Shown here: positions 49,208-57,889 of the stretch, piece by piece
Position numbering within the stretch: the first letter of the stretch is position 1
Layout: each line of letters opens with the position of its first letter
From: an uncultured Clostridia bacterium
GTDB lineage: Bacteria; Bacillota; Clostridia; Christensenellales; CAG-917
DNA length: 64,000 nt
Assembly (NCBI GenBank): GCA_934277645.1
Contig: CAKQUX010000002.1
Span: 248,001-312,000, forward strand
Reading direction: 5' to 3'
The notes under the pieces: generated by a model
What the model was told of the DNA's origin: nothing
The model's input: the letters and a program-made list of their open reading frames with translations, nothing else
Databases searched by the model: none
Position numbers and translations under genes: made by a program

Positions 49208-51460
49208 ATGGAAAGATTTCATATTTCGTCAGACGTCATTGACGAACAAAAAGTTGTAAAAGGAAAAGACTATCGTATAAGCGTTATCACCGATAGGCTT
49301 TTTCGTATCGAGATAAAAGCGTTCACGGACAGCGCAACGCAAACCGTTTTGTGCCGAAATTTCGGCGCGCCGACGTTTGAAGTCGTAAAGCAGGGTAAAG
49401 GCGGAGTCAGTATTAAGACGAAAGACGTACTCTTTAACTTCGACTCGGTTTTGGCGGCAGTCACTGCTACAGACCTTAAAACGGGAAAGAAACTCAGCGA
49501 CGGCCACAATCTTAAAGGTACGGTCAGGACTCTCGATTTCAGACTCGGAAAAGTCAAGCTTGAAGGCGGCATAATGGCAAAAGGCGGCGTCAGCGTCGTT
49601 GACGATACAAAGTCGTTTTTACTTAACGAAGACGGCACTTTGTCTCACAGAGAAAAGGGCAGCGGTGACTTTTACGTTTTCTGTTACGGAAACGATTACG
49701 AAAGCTGTCTTAAAGACTTCTTCTCACTCACCGGCTATCCGCCGCTTCTTCCTAAGTACGCTTTGACAAACTGGTGGTCGAGATATTATCCGTATTCGGA
49801 AAAGACGTATCTTGCGCTTATGGACAAGTTTAAGGAGCGTAAAATTCCGATAGGCGTAGCAACCGTCGATATGGATTGGCACATTGTCAAAGACGTGCCG
49901 AAAGAGTACAAAGCCTCAAACCCTTTGCAGGGCGCAGGCTGGACAGGATACACGTGGAACGAAAAGCTCTTTCCTGATTATAAACGCTTTTTAAACGAAC
50001 TTCACGAAAGGGGAATGGCAGTCACGCTCAACATTCATCCGCGCGACGGCGTAAGAGCATTTGAAAAAATGTATCCCGAAATGGCAAAAGCAAACGGCAT
50101 TGACCCTGACACTAAACAAACGGTCGAGTTTAACATGAGTGACCCTAAGTTTATCACGTCTTACTTTGACGTTTTGCATCATCCTTATGAAAAGGACGGC
50201 GTAAACTTTTGGTGGATAGACTGGCAACAAGGAAAGAAGTCGAGCGTTAAAGGGCTTGACCCGCTTTGGCTTTTAAACCACTATCACTTCTTAGACAGCG
50301 TCAAAAACGGCGACGGACTCATTTTGTCCAGATACGCAGGGCTTGGCTCGCATCGCTATCCGCTGGGCTTTTCGGGTGACTGCATAATCGCTTGGAAGAG
50401 CCTTAAATTCCAACCGTATTTTACGGTGAACGCAACGAACGTCGGTTACACTTGGTGGTCGCACGATATAGGCGGTCACGTTTTGGGAAAAGGTCGCGAC
50501 GAACTTTATCTTAGATGGCTGCAATTCGGCGTGTTTTCGCCGATAAACAGACTTCACAGTTCGAGCGGCGAGTTTACAGGCAAAGAGCCGTGGCTTTATC
50601 GTAAAGATATTGACGAAATAGCGGAAGACTTTTTAAGACTAAGACAAAAGATGCTTCCTTATCTTTACACGGCGAACAAGTTGACGCATTTAAAAGGCGA
50701 ACCGCTTATGACTCCGCTTTATTATAAGCACGCGGAAGAAGAAGCGTATAAAGTCAAAAACGAATACTATTTCGGAAGCGAACTTCTCGTTTGTCCGATA
50801 ACTTCCAAAATTAAGAGATACTTCAACCGCGCAGGTGAAAAAGTATATTTCCCTGAGGGCGAGTGGTACGATTTCTTTACGGGCGAAAAGTACGTCGGCA
50901 AAAAAACGATGAAAGTTTGGCGAAAACTTGACACCGTTCCCGTATTTGCAAAAGCAGGCGCAATCGTTCCTATGTTATCACACGGCGAAACGAACAAACT
51001 TACGTTCGACGACCTAACGGTTAAGATTTTTAGCGGAAACGGCGAATATACGTTGTTTGACGAAGACGGCGAAATGTCTTACAAGCAAACGAAAACGGAC
51101 GGCGGTTTGAAAATCGAAATATCGGGCAATTTGCCAAACCTTAAAAAGCAAACGCTCGAAATCAACAATCTCGTTTCTGCCGTTATCACCGTTGACGGAA
51201 AAACGACGGATAGTCTTGTTCTTGACGGCGGCTCGCACGTTATCGAACTTAGCGAAATGAAGTTTAAGGAAACGGAAGACTTGCTTGAAAGAGTAAAATC
51301 CGTTATGCAAGATTATCATATCTTCTTCCCGTTAAGATGGATAGCGTTCAAGAAAATCAAGAATGCGGCGTCGAAAGATGAAATGATAAAGGCAATTAAA
51401 GCCGCGTCGATAAGATGCGACGTAAAGAGCGCTATGCTTGAAAAAACAATGTGTGAATAA
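49208..51460 (+). CDS. Glycoside hydrolase family 31 enzyme
   Basis: 750 residues, cytoplasmic (no signal peptide). An N-terminal beta-sandwich precedes the TIM barrel: TNWWSRYYPYSEKTYLALMDKF, GVATVDMDWH, a likely nucleophile Asp about residue 338 in WWIDWQQG and a likely acid/base Asp about residue 391 in GFSGDCIIAW. WWSHDIGGH and INRLHSSSGEF complete the active site; C-terminal beta domains follow. GH31 cleaves alpha-glucosides, alpha-xylosides and alpha-N-acetylgalactosaminides among others. The motif WIDWQQG departs from the usual D-[GM]-N-E, so the substrate is uncertain. It has an AAGGAG site. Confidence 0.88.
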   Translation: MERFHISSDVIDEQKVVKGKDYRISVITDRLFRIEIKAFTDSATQTVLCRNFGAPTFEVVKQGKGGVSIKTKDVLFNFDSVLAAVTATDLKTGKKLSDGHNLKGTVRTLDFRLGKVKLEGGIMAKGGVSVVDDTKSFLLNEDGTLSHREKGSGDFYVFCYGNDYESCLKDFFSLTGYPPLLPKYALTNWWSRYYPYSEKTYLALMDKFKERKIPIGVATVDMDWHIVKDVPKEYKASNPLQGAGWTGYTWNEKLFPDYKRFLNELHERGMAVTLNIHPRDGVRAFEKMYPEMAKANGIDPDTKQTVEFNMSDPKFITSYFDVLHHPYEKDGVNFWWIDWQQGKKSSVKGLDPLWLLNHYHFLDSVKNGDGLILSRYAGLGSHRYPLGFSGDCIIAWKSLKFQPYFTVNATNVGYTWWSHDIGGHVLGKGRDELYLRWLQFGVFSPINRLHSSSGEFTGKEPWLYRKDIDEIAEDFLRLRQKMLPYLYTANKLTHLKGEPLMTPLYYKHAEEEAYKVKNEYYFGSELLVCPITSKIKRYFNRAGEKVYFPEGEWYDFFTGEKYVGKKTMKVWRKLDTVPVFAKAGAIVPMLSHGETNKLTFDDLTVKIFSGNGEYTLFDEDGEMSYKQTKTDGGLKIEISGNLPNLKKQTLEINNLVSAVITVDGKTTDSLVLDGGSHVIELSEMKFKETEDLLERVKSVMQDYHIFFPLRWIAFKKIKNAASKDEMIKAIKAASIRCDVKSAMLEKTMCE

Positions 51461-51518
51461 ACTATTTGGGCAAAAGCATTCTGCATTGAAAGACATAATT
51501 ATCGTGCATTAAGTTTAA

Positions 51519-51547
51519 TTAAAGGACGCCAAGGCGTCCTTTTTTTG
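51519..51547 (+). terminator. GH31 operon terminator
   Basis: GGACGCC, AA, GGCGTCC (51524-51539), then seven T. Confidence 0.92.
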
Positions 51548-51564
51548 CGCAATGCGTTAAACAG

Positions 51565-51593
51565 TTGACAACAACATTTTGCAGTTATAAAAT
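51565..51593 (+). promoter_or_regulatory. Promoter of the GNAT-like gene and glnS (leaderless)
   Basis: -35 TTGACA (51565-51570), 17-bp spacer, -10 TAAAAT (51588-51593), then TTAGCT and the ATG at 51600. Confidence 0.87.
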
Positions 51594-51599
51594 TTAGCT

Positions 51600-51962
51600 A
51601 TGCAACAAGTAGCGTTTACGACCGATTCAAATGTGTTAAAATCACTTTACGACAAATTAAATCTCGGCGAAGTCCGCGGAGCAAACGTCGTTTTGCTCGA
51701 CGGCGAACAGCCTGTCGGAATATGCCGAATGAAAATATCGGGCGAAGTGACAATCGAAGAACTCGCAATCGAAAAAGAGTTCGACGATTTTTCAAGTCGC
51801 GATTTCTTTTTCCGAACGGTGCTTTTTAAACTGTCGCTTGGCGATTACGTCGTAAAAATCGACAAGGTCGACGACAGACTCAAAAAATTCGGTTTCGTCG
51901 AAGAAGACGGAAAAATGTACGTAGAATCGAAAAAAATAACGTTTCCACATAGCTGTGGATGA
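51600..51962 (+). CDS. Degenerate GNAT-like small protein
   Basis: A 120-residue protein with the strand order of an N-acetyltransferase (VVLLDGEQPVGICRMKISGEVTIEELAIEKEF, and KKFGFVEEDGKMYVES near the end). The acetyl-CoA loop (Q/R-x-x-G-x-G/A) is replaced by DDFSSRDF, so catalysis is doubtful. It has no ribosome-binding site; the start codon sits six bases after the -10. It ends 13 bp before glnS, which has no promoter of its own, so this leaderless ORF leads the glnS transcript. Confidence 0.6.
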   Translation: MQQVAFTTDSNVLKSLYDKLNLGEVRGANVVLLDGEQPVGICRMKISGEVTIEELAIEKEFDDFSSRDFFFRTVLFKLSLGDYVVKIDKVDDRLKKFGFVEEDGKMYVESKKITFPHSCG

Positions 51963-51975
51963 AAAGGATAAAAAT

Positions 51976-53589
51976 ATGGAAGCAAGCAATTTTATTGAAG
52001 ACATTATCGTTAAAGACTTAGAGTCGGGCAAACACGACAAAATCATCACTCGTTTTCCGCCCGAACCGAACGGCTATTTGCATATCGGACACGCAAAAGC
52101 AATATCGATAAACTTCGGCATAAAAGAGAAATTTAACGGCGAATGTAATTTGCGTTTCGACGACACAAATCCGTCGAAAGAAGACGTCGAATACGTCGAA
52201 TCGATAAAAGAAGATATCAAGTGGCTCGGTTACAGCTGGGACAGAGAACTTTATGCTTCCGACTATTTCGACATTATGTACGAAAAGGCAATCGTTCTCA
52301 TAAAGAAAGGTTTGGCTTTTGTGTGCGACCTTTCGGCTGACGAGATTAGCGCAAATCGCGGAACGCTTACGACGGCAGGCGTTGAGTCGCCGTACAGAAA
52401 CCGTTCTGTCGAAGAGAACCTTAAACTTTTTGAAGAAATGAAAAACGGCAAATATGCCGACGGCGAAAAGACGCTCAGAGCGAAAATAGATATGTCGTCG
52501 CCGAACATAAATATGCGCGACCCTGTTATATACAGAATTTTGAGAGCTACTCATCACCGCACCGGCGACAAGTGGTGCATCTATCCTATGTACGATTTTG
52601 CGCATCCGCTCGAAGATGCAATAGAAGGCGTCACCCATTCGCTTTGCTCGCTCGAATTTGAAAATCACAGACCGCTTTACGACTGGTTTGTCAATAACTG
52701 CGATTTTGAAAAGAAGCCTCGTCAGATAGAGTTTGCAAGACTCAACATAAACCGTACGGTTATGAGCAAACGCTTTTTGAAAAAACTCGTTGACGAAGGC
52801 GTAGTCGACGGTTGGAACGACCCGAGAATGTCCACGCTTTCGGGAGTACGTCGCCGCGGATATCCGCCTGAAGCAATCAGAGATTTTTGCAGCAGAATCG
52901 GCGTTGCAAAAGCGGACAGCGAAGTCGATATGGCGATGCTCGAACATTGCGTAAGAGAAAATCTCAATCTCAACGCAACGCGTGCTATGTGCGTTTTAGA
53001 CCCGCTTAAGCTTGTTATCGACAACTATCCGACAGGCAAAAGCGAACAAGTCGAAATCGAAAACAATCCGCAAAAAGAAGGAAGCGGGACGCATAACGTG
53101 ACGTTCGGCAGAGAGCTTTATATAGAGCGCGACGATTTCTGCCTTAATCCACCGCCTAAATATTTCAGACTTAAACCTGACGGAATGGTCAGACTTAAAG
53201 GCGCGTACATCATAAAGTACAACAGCGTAGAGCTTGACGGCGACAAAGTAGTTTGCGTTCACTGCGACCTTATCGAGGATAGCAAGCAGGGCGGCGTAAA
53301 CGCAGGTATGAAAGTCAAAGGCACAATTCATTGGGTCAACGCAAAAACCTGCCATGACGTCACGATAAACAAATATGACAGTCTTATTCTTGACGGCGAA
53401 GGCGATTTCAGTCAAAGACTTAATCCGAACAGCCTTATAAAGATAAACGGCAAAGCGGAAGAATTTTTAAGTTCGGCGCCTGTCGGCGAAAGATTCCAAT
53501 TTTTGCGAATCGGCTACTATGTCAAAGAGAATGAAAATTGTTACGGCTCGATAGTAGCGTTGAAAGACAGCTACAAACCTGCAAATTGA
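51976..53589 (+). CDS. glnS: Glutaminyl-tRNA synthetase
   Basis: A 537-residue class I synthetase charging tRNA-Gln. Signatures: FPPEPNGYLHIGHAKA (HIGH), RFDDTNPSKE, the GlnRS-type stretch YPMYDFAHPLEDAIEGVTHSLCSLEFENHRPLYDW, and VMSKR (KMSKS). The C-terminal beta-barrel anticodon domains are complete. Having GlnRS means the cell need not rely on the GatCAB route for Gln-tRNA. The start is at 51976 behind AAAAGGA. Confidence 0.95.
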   Translation: MEASNFIEDIIVKDLESGKHDKIITRFPPEPNGYLHIGHAKAISINFGIKEKFNGECNLRFDDTNPSKEDVEYVESIKEDIKWLGYSWDRELYASDYFDIMYEKAIVLIKKGLAFVCDLSADEISANRGTLTTAGVESPYRNRSVEENLKLFEEMKNGKYADGEKTLRAKIDMSSPNINMRDPVIYRILRATHHRTGDKWCIYPMYDFAHPLEDAIEGVTHSLCSLEFENHRPLYDWFVNNCDFEKKPRQIEFARLNINRTVMSKRFLKKLVDEGVVDGWNDPRMSTLSGVRRRGYPPEAIRDFCSRIGVAKADSEVDMAMLEHCVRENLNLNATRAMCVLDPLKLVIDNYPTGKSEQVEIENNPQKEGSGTHNVTFGRELYIERDDFCLNPPPKYFRLKPDGMVRLKGAYIIKYNSVELDGDKVVCVHCDLIEDSKQGGVNAGMKVKGTIHWVNAKTCHDVTINKYDSLILDGEGDFSQRLNPNSLIKINGKAEEFLSSAPVGERFQFLRIGYYVKENENCYGSIVALKDSYKPAN

Positions 53590-53784
53590 CAGAGTAACGC
53601 AAAATTCACAAATCGGCTTTAAGGTTATCGGAACGAATAGAATAAAAGTTGCTCGAATAAGCAATTTGGAATTTTATTCGTCAGATGATAACGTAAAGGA
53701 AAACAACAACCCCCATTTGTTTAAGAGTTAAAGCAAAGGGAATCAAAAATCGTTTTAGGTCAATTACCTGACGGTTATCGAAAT

Positions 53785-53812
53785 TTAAAGACGGCATCTG
53801 CCGTCTTTTTAA
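53785..53812 (+). terminator. glnS terminator
   Basis: AAAGACGGC, loop ATCT, GCCGTCTTT (53787-53808), then TT. About 200 bp after the stop. Confidence 0.88.
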
Positions 53813-54130
53813 TTTTAGTATATTTATTTTCAAAAAAGTATTTCATAAAGGTGCTAAGCGGACGATAAAGGCGGAAAGATTATTAAATCGATTAAATTTA
53901 AAGTTAAGCCGAAATGAAGACAAGTAGTTAAAATCAAAATAATGATAATAGGCAAATCCAATGTAAAGGCAAATAAACGAGATAAAAAGCTGTGGAGTTT
54001 GACTAAATATGCCTTTATAGACAGTTGCGAATTGAGATTGAGAAACGGTTAAACAGTGATTTAAAACGATTGCAGACAAAAGTATTTTATTTTCAAAATC
54101 CGTGTGTTAAAATCATAATGTAAATCAATT
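53813..54130. other. Intergenic stretch without a gene
   Basis: About 320 bp, A-rich on the plus strand. No ORF with a ribosome-binding site and no hairpin of note. Confidence 0.5.
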
Positions 54131-54160
54131 TTGCAACTTAATGCAAAAGTGATTTATAAT
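54131..54160 (+). promoter_or_regulatory. Promoter of the propeller-like lipoprotein
   Basis: -35 TTGCAA (54131-54136), 18-bp spacer, -10 TATAAT (54155-54160). Confidence 0.65.
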
Positions 54161-54229
54161 AAAGCAGTTAAGCCAAGCAAAGCGGCTTAGCAAAGACTGT
54201 ATGTGCAAGATTGTAAGGATGGAGACCGT

Positions 54230-55240
54230 ATGAAAATTAAAAGGGCGGACAATTTAAATTTAACGAAAACGCAGGAATCAAACTCAATCGGTTTTAAAGG
54301 CAAAGCGGTTATCGTTTTGACCGTTTGCTTGTTATTGCTATTCAATTTGGTTTTTCTGACCGCTTGCAACGTTGAGAAGAAGTATGCGGATTTTTTTGCG
54401 AACGACGCAAAATACGAGTTCGAGCTTAAACAGCTGTCCGACGGTTTCATTCCGCAAGGGTTGTGCGCCATAAGCGGCGGTTTTATCGTCAGCGGCTATA
54501 TGGACAACGGTGGCAGCAGATTGCAGTTTTATAAGAACGGAGAATATAAAAGCTATCAAATCAAAGTAAACGGCAAAGCGTTTGACGGACACGTCGGGGG
54601 AGTTGCCGCAAGCGGCGATTATTTTTGGGTTACGTCGGAAACGACTGCGTACTATTTCAAAACCGCCGACCTCGAAACGGATGAAAAGTCTATTTCACCG
54701 ATAAGCAGTTTCGATTTGTGCCTTAAAGGTTCGACCTGCACGGTTTGGGATGGCTATTTGTGGGTCGCCGAGTTTTACGAAGAAAAGAGCTATAAAATCG
54801 ACGGACACGGATTTGCGACGAAAGACGGAATGCATTATGCGATAGCCGCGGCTTTTAAGATTTCAGGCGAAAAATCTTGCGGCGTCGAAGAGATCCCCGA
54901 AAAGGTTTTGTCCATAAGAGAAAAGACGCAAGGCATTGCGTTTGAGAACGGCAAAATAGTACTGTCGACTTCATACGGCAGAAAGAACGATTCCGCTCTT
55001 TATTTTTACGATTCGCCGCTTGACGGAGAAAGTGACAGCGCTATGATGATAGACGGCGTCGAAGTTCCCGTTTGGTATCTTGTCGGCGGTGAAAAACTCG
55101 TTGCTCCGCCGATGACGGAAGGAATAACGTATTCAAACGGACGACTTTTCGTCTTGTTCGAGTCCGCCGCAAAGAAATATACGACGGAACTTAAAAAATG
55201 CAAGTACCCGATTTCGTCCGTGGTGTCGATTGCCAAATAA
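54230..55240 (+). CDS. Putative lipoprotein with propeller-like repeats
   Basis: 336 residues. A long polar N-terminus (about 24 residues) precedes a hydrophobic segment ending in the lipobox FLTAC (Cys about residue 46). The outer part has repeated blade-like phrases (GLCAISGGFIVSGYMD, GGVAASGDYFWVTSE, CTVWDGYLWVAEFY, QGIAFENGKIVLST, EGITYSNGRLFVLFES), suggesting a beta-propeller. Function unknown; galM follows, but it has its own promoter. The start is the ATG behind GGAG. Confidence 0.75.
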   Translation: MKIKRADNLNLTKTQESNSIGFKGKAVIVLTVCLLLLFNLVFLTACNVEKKYADFFANDAKYEFELKQLSDGFIPQGLCAISGGFIVSGYMDNGGSRLQFYKNGEYKSYQIKVNGKAFDGHVGGVAASGDYFWVTSETTAYYFKTADLETDEKSISPISSFDLCLKGSTCTVWDGYLWVAEFYEEKSYKIDGHGFATKDGMHYAIAAAFKISGEKSCGVEEIPEKVLSIREKTQGIAFENGKIVLSTSYGRKNDSALYFYDSPLDGESDSAMMIDGVEVPVWYLVGGEKLVAPPMTEGITYSNGRLFVLFESAAKKYTTELKKCKYPISSVVSIAK

Positions 55241-55254
55241 TTGTACGGGTTAGG

Positions 55255-55283
55255 TTGAAGAAACAATAAAGAAATGATATAAT
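55255..55283 (+). promoter_or_regulatory. galM promoter
   Basis: -35 TTGAAG (55255-55260), 17-bp spacer, -10 TATAAT (55278-55283). Leader about 85 nt. Confidence 0.72.
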
Positions 55284-55372
55284 AAGTCGAAACGGAAATT
55301 AAAGCGAAATAGAACCGAAACGGTACTAAAAACTATTAAATAACTAAATCAAATTAAATAAAAGGTGGAAAC

Positions 55373-56380
55373 ATGAGCGTTAAACTTTGTAGCAGTAAAA
55401 ACGGAATCGAACTTTATGAACTTAAAAACGCAAACGGAATGGTTGCGACCGTCACGAATTACGGAGCGAGAATAGTGACGTTAAAACCGTTCGATAAAAA
55501 CGGAAACGCCGTAGACGTACTTGCAGGCTTTGACACGCCTGAAGGCTTTATGGGAGACAATCCTTATTTTAACGCCGTTATCGGAAGAGTTTGCAACCGC
55601 ATAGGCGGCGCAAAATTCGATTTGAACGGCAAAGAATACAATCTGTTCAAAAACGACGGAAACAATCATCTTCACGGTGGCAAGGAAGGCTTTGACCGAA
55701 AAATATGGAAGGGCGAAACAGACGGCGGCAAACTCGTGTTGAGATATACGTCTAATGATATGGAAGAGGGTTATCCGTCCGCGCTTGACGTTTGCGTAAC
55801 GTACAGTCTTGACGACGAGAACGGATTTAACATCGAATACACGGCTTCGACCGACGGCGACACGCTTTGCTCGCTCACCAACCACGCCTATTTCAATCTT
55901 GACGGCGACTTTGTCACAAACCACAATCACGAAGTGTACATAAACTCGCATCTCGTTTCGGACATCGATGAAGAGCTTATTCCGAGCGGCAAAAACGTCG
56001 ATATTCAAGGCACGGTTTATGATTTTAAAACACCTAAGAAAATCGGAAAAGACATAGCGGCGGATGACAAATATCTCAAAATCGGCGGCGGCTATGATTT
56101 CAACTACGTTTTAGATAATGACGGCTTGGCGGTTGCTTCCGCTTATTCCGACAAGACTGGAATTTTTATGGAAGTGTTTACAGACAGACCGTGTATGCAA
56201 TTTTACAGCGGCAACTTTTTGGACGGAATAAAAGGCAAAAAAACTTACGGACATCAATCGGCTTTTTGCATGGAAACACAAGGCTATCCTAACGCCGTCA
56301 ACGTCGGCTATCCGTCTTGCGAACTTAAAAAAGGCGAGACTTATCATACAAAAACAAGATATGTTTTCAGCGTTAAGTAA
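55373..56380 (+). CDS. galM: Aldose 1-epimerase
   Basis: A 335-residue mutarotase interconverting alpha and beta anomers of hexoses. Motifs: NGMVATVTNYGARIV, NAVIGRVCNRIGGAKF, NHLHGGKEGFD (catalytic His), LTNHAYFNLDG (second His) and the late Glu in FCMETQGYPNAVN. It has an AAAGGTGG site. It probably feeds sugars released by enzymes such as the GH31 protein into glycolysis. Confidence 0.95.
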   Translation: MSVKLCSSKNGIELYELKNANGMVATVTNYGARIVTLKPFDKNGNAVDVLAGFDTPEGFMGDNPYFNAVIGRVCNRIGGAKFDLNGKEYNLFKNDGNNHLHGGKEGFDRKIWKGETDGGKLVLRYTSNDMEEGYPSALDVCVTYSLDDENGFNIEYTASTDGDTLCSLTNHAYFNLDGDFVTNHNHEVYINSHLVSDIDEELIPSGKNVDIQGTVYDFKTPKKIGKDIAADDKYLKIGGGYDFNYVLDNDGLAVASAYSDKTGIFMEVFTDRPCMQFYSGNFLDGIKGKKTYGHQSAFCMETQGYPNAVNVGYPSCELKKGETYHTKTRYVFSVK

Positions 56381-56486
56381 CTTTTGTGTCGGCTTTGATA
56401 AAAATTCGTTTAAAATGCGATAAAAAACCGAAAATTGTCGAATTGAAAATAAATTCACAAAAATGCCTAATAATTTAAAATCACTC

Positions 56487-56515
56487 TTGACTATAAGAGC
56501 ATTTTGAGTTAAAAT
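56487..56515 (+). promoter_or_regulatory. mreB-family promoter
   Basis: -35 TTGACT (56487-56492), 17-bp spacer, -10 TAAAAT (56510-56515). Start near 56521. Confidence 0.82.
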
Positions 56516-56523
56516 ATAGGAAA

Positions 56524-56555
56524 GCCACTAGATTAGCGAGCTTAGCTAATGTGGC
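56524..56555 (+). promoter_or_regulatory. Stem-loop at the 5' end of the mreB mRNA
   Basis: GCCAC-tag-ATTAGC, loop GAGCTTA, GCTAAT-GTGGC: an 11-bp stem with a 3-base bulge, beginning about 3 bases after the predicted mRNA start. Confidence 0.65.
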
Positions 56556-56632
56556 AAAGCAAACTAATCAAAAATAGGAAAGAGGAGGAAATATTCGGCT
56601 GCTTACGCGGTCGTTTATGAGCAATTGGGACT

Positions 56633-57676
56633 ATGGCAAAAAACAATAGTATTTTGAACAGTGCCGTTAACAAAGAAGGCGCAAAAATCGGTATCGACCT
56701 CGGAACTGCAAACACCTTAGTTTACATTTCGGGCTACGGCATCGTTTTCGATGAACCTACAATCGTTGCGTATGATGCAGCAACTCGCGGAGTTATCGCT
56801 TGCGGTAATCAAGCAAAAGACATGGTCGGTAAAATCCATGATAAAATCAGCTTGGTCTATCCTATGAACGCAGGTGTAGTTGCAGATATCAAAGCAACAA
56901 GAACTTTGCTTGAATACGTTTTCGGCAAACTCGGAAAACTTAACTTTGACTTTAAAAAATCGACTCTTTTGATTTGCTGCCCTGCACAAATCACCGAAGT
57001 CGAAAGAAAAGCACTTATGGACCTTGCAAAGAGCATGGGTATCGAAGACAGCTTTGTCGAACCTGAAATTAAAGCAGGCGCAATCGGAGCAGACATCGAC
57101 ATTTATGGACCTGAAGGTTCGATGGTCGTTGATATCGGCGCAGGCTCGACTAACGTCGGTGTTCTTTCTTGCGGCGACGTCGTCGTTTTGAACGCAGTCA
57201 GAACGGCAGGCGATTATATCGACAACGAAATCACAAAATACATGAAAGTACAACACAACCTTATCATCGGTGCAAAAACCGCTGAAAGAATCAAGATGGA
57301 ACTTGCAACGCTTCTTCCTGAAGACGTTGAAAAGACTATCGAGGCTTGTGGTAGACATCTTAGCACCGGCAGACCTGATTCGGTTATGGTAAAGCAAGAA
57401 GAAATCTATCCAATCGTACTTAGAGCTTTCGAACAAATCAAACACTGCATTCAAGTTACTCTTGAACAAACCCCACCTGAATTGTCTTCAGACATTATAA
57501 AGGGCGGCATTTCCGTCATCGGCGGTGGCGCTGCAATCAAGGGCGTTAAAGAGTACTTCGAAGCTAACTTCCCATTTGGTTGCCACATTGCCGAAAACGG
57601 AATGGGCGCAATCGTCAAAGGAACGAAGCAACTTCTTAAAAACCGCGGCAACTACCTTGTCAGACCGGAAGACTAA
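56633..57676 (+). CDS. mreB: MreB/Mbl family actin-like cell-shape protein
   Basis: A 347-residue actin homologue that forms membrane-bound filaments directing wall synthesis in rods. Phosphate loops IGIDLGTANTLVYI and MVVDIGAGSTNVGVLS, the adenosine motif SVIGGGAAIKGV, and PAQITEVERKAL fit MreB/Mbl. It stands alone, not with mreCD, so it may be the mbl-type paralogue. The strong AGAGGAGG site is 44 bases upstream of this ATG and an in-frame stop (TGA at 56618) lies between them; only GGGA lies directly before the ATG. Confidence 0.92.
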   Translation: MAKNNSILNSAVNKEGAKIGIDLGTANTLVYISGYGIVFDEPTIVAYDAATRGVIACGNQAKDMVGKIHDKISLVYPMNAGVVADIKATRTLLEYVFGKLGKLNFDFKKSTLLICCPAQITEVERKALMDLAKSMGIEDSFVEPEIKAGAIGADIDIYGPEGSMVVDIGAGSTNVGVLSCGDVVVLNAVRTAGDYIDNEITKYMKVQHNLIIGAKTAERIKMELATLLPEDVEKTIEACGRHLSTGRPDSVMVKQEEIYPIVLRAFEQIKHCIQVTLEQTPPELSSDIIKGGISVIGGGAAIKGVKEYFEANFPFGCHIAENGMGAIVKGTKQLLKNRGNYLVRPED

Positions 57677-57692
57677 GAAACCTATTAAAATC

Positions 57693-57722
57693 AAGGGCAC
57701 GCATTTGCGTGCCTTTTGTTTT
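57693..57722 (+). terminator. mreB terminator
   Basis: GGCACGC, loop ATTT, GCGTGCC (57696-57713), then TTTTGTTTT. Confidence 0.92.
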
Positions 57723-57831
57723 GCCTTTATCGAGTTAGTTTTTCACATTTTAAGTATTTAACTATATCAAATTGCTTCCGAAAACACATAACCGTTTGCT
57801 TTTCATTATTGTAGGTATTTGATTAAAAAAG

Positions 57832-57861
57832 TTTCGCATTATTTTAAATCTATGATATAAT
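57832..57861 (+). promoter_or_regulatory. ung operon promoter
   Basis: -10 TATAAT (57856-57861) with a weak -35 TTTCGC (57832-57837), 18-bp spacer. Start near 57868. It excludes the ATG at 57860, which overlaps the -10. Confidence 0.65.
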
Positions 57862-57889
57862 GGCGATAGTAAACAAAACGGAATCAGAT

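Noticed and set aside
52018..52947. 309-residue antisense ORF over glnS.
   Set aside because: It is a by-product of codon use in glnS; its composition is unlike a real protein (very rich in Phe, Val, Cys and Arg) and there is no start signal.
57860..57889. Ten-codon longer start for ung.
   Set aside because: The ATG is inside the TATAAT promoter element; homologous sequence begins at MVNIQNSW.
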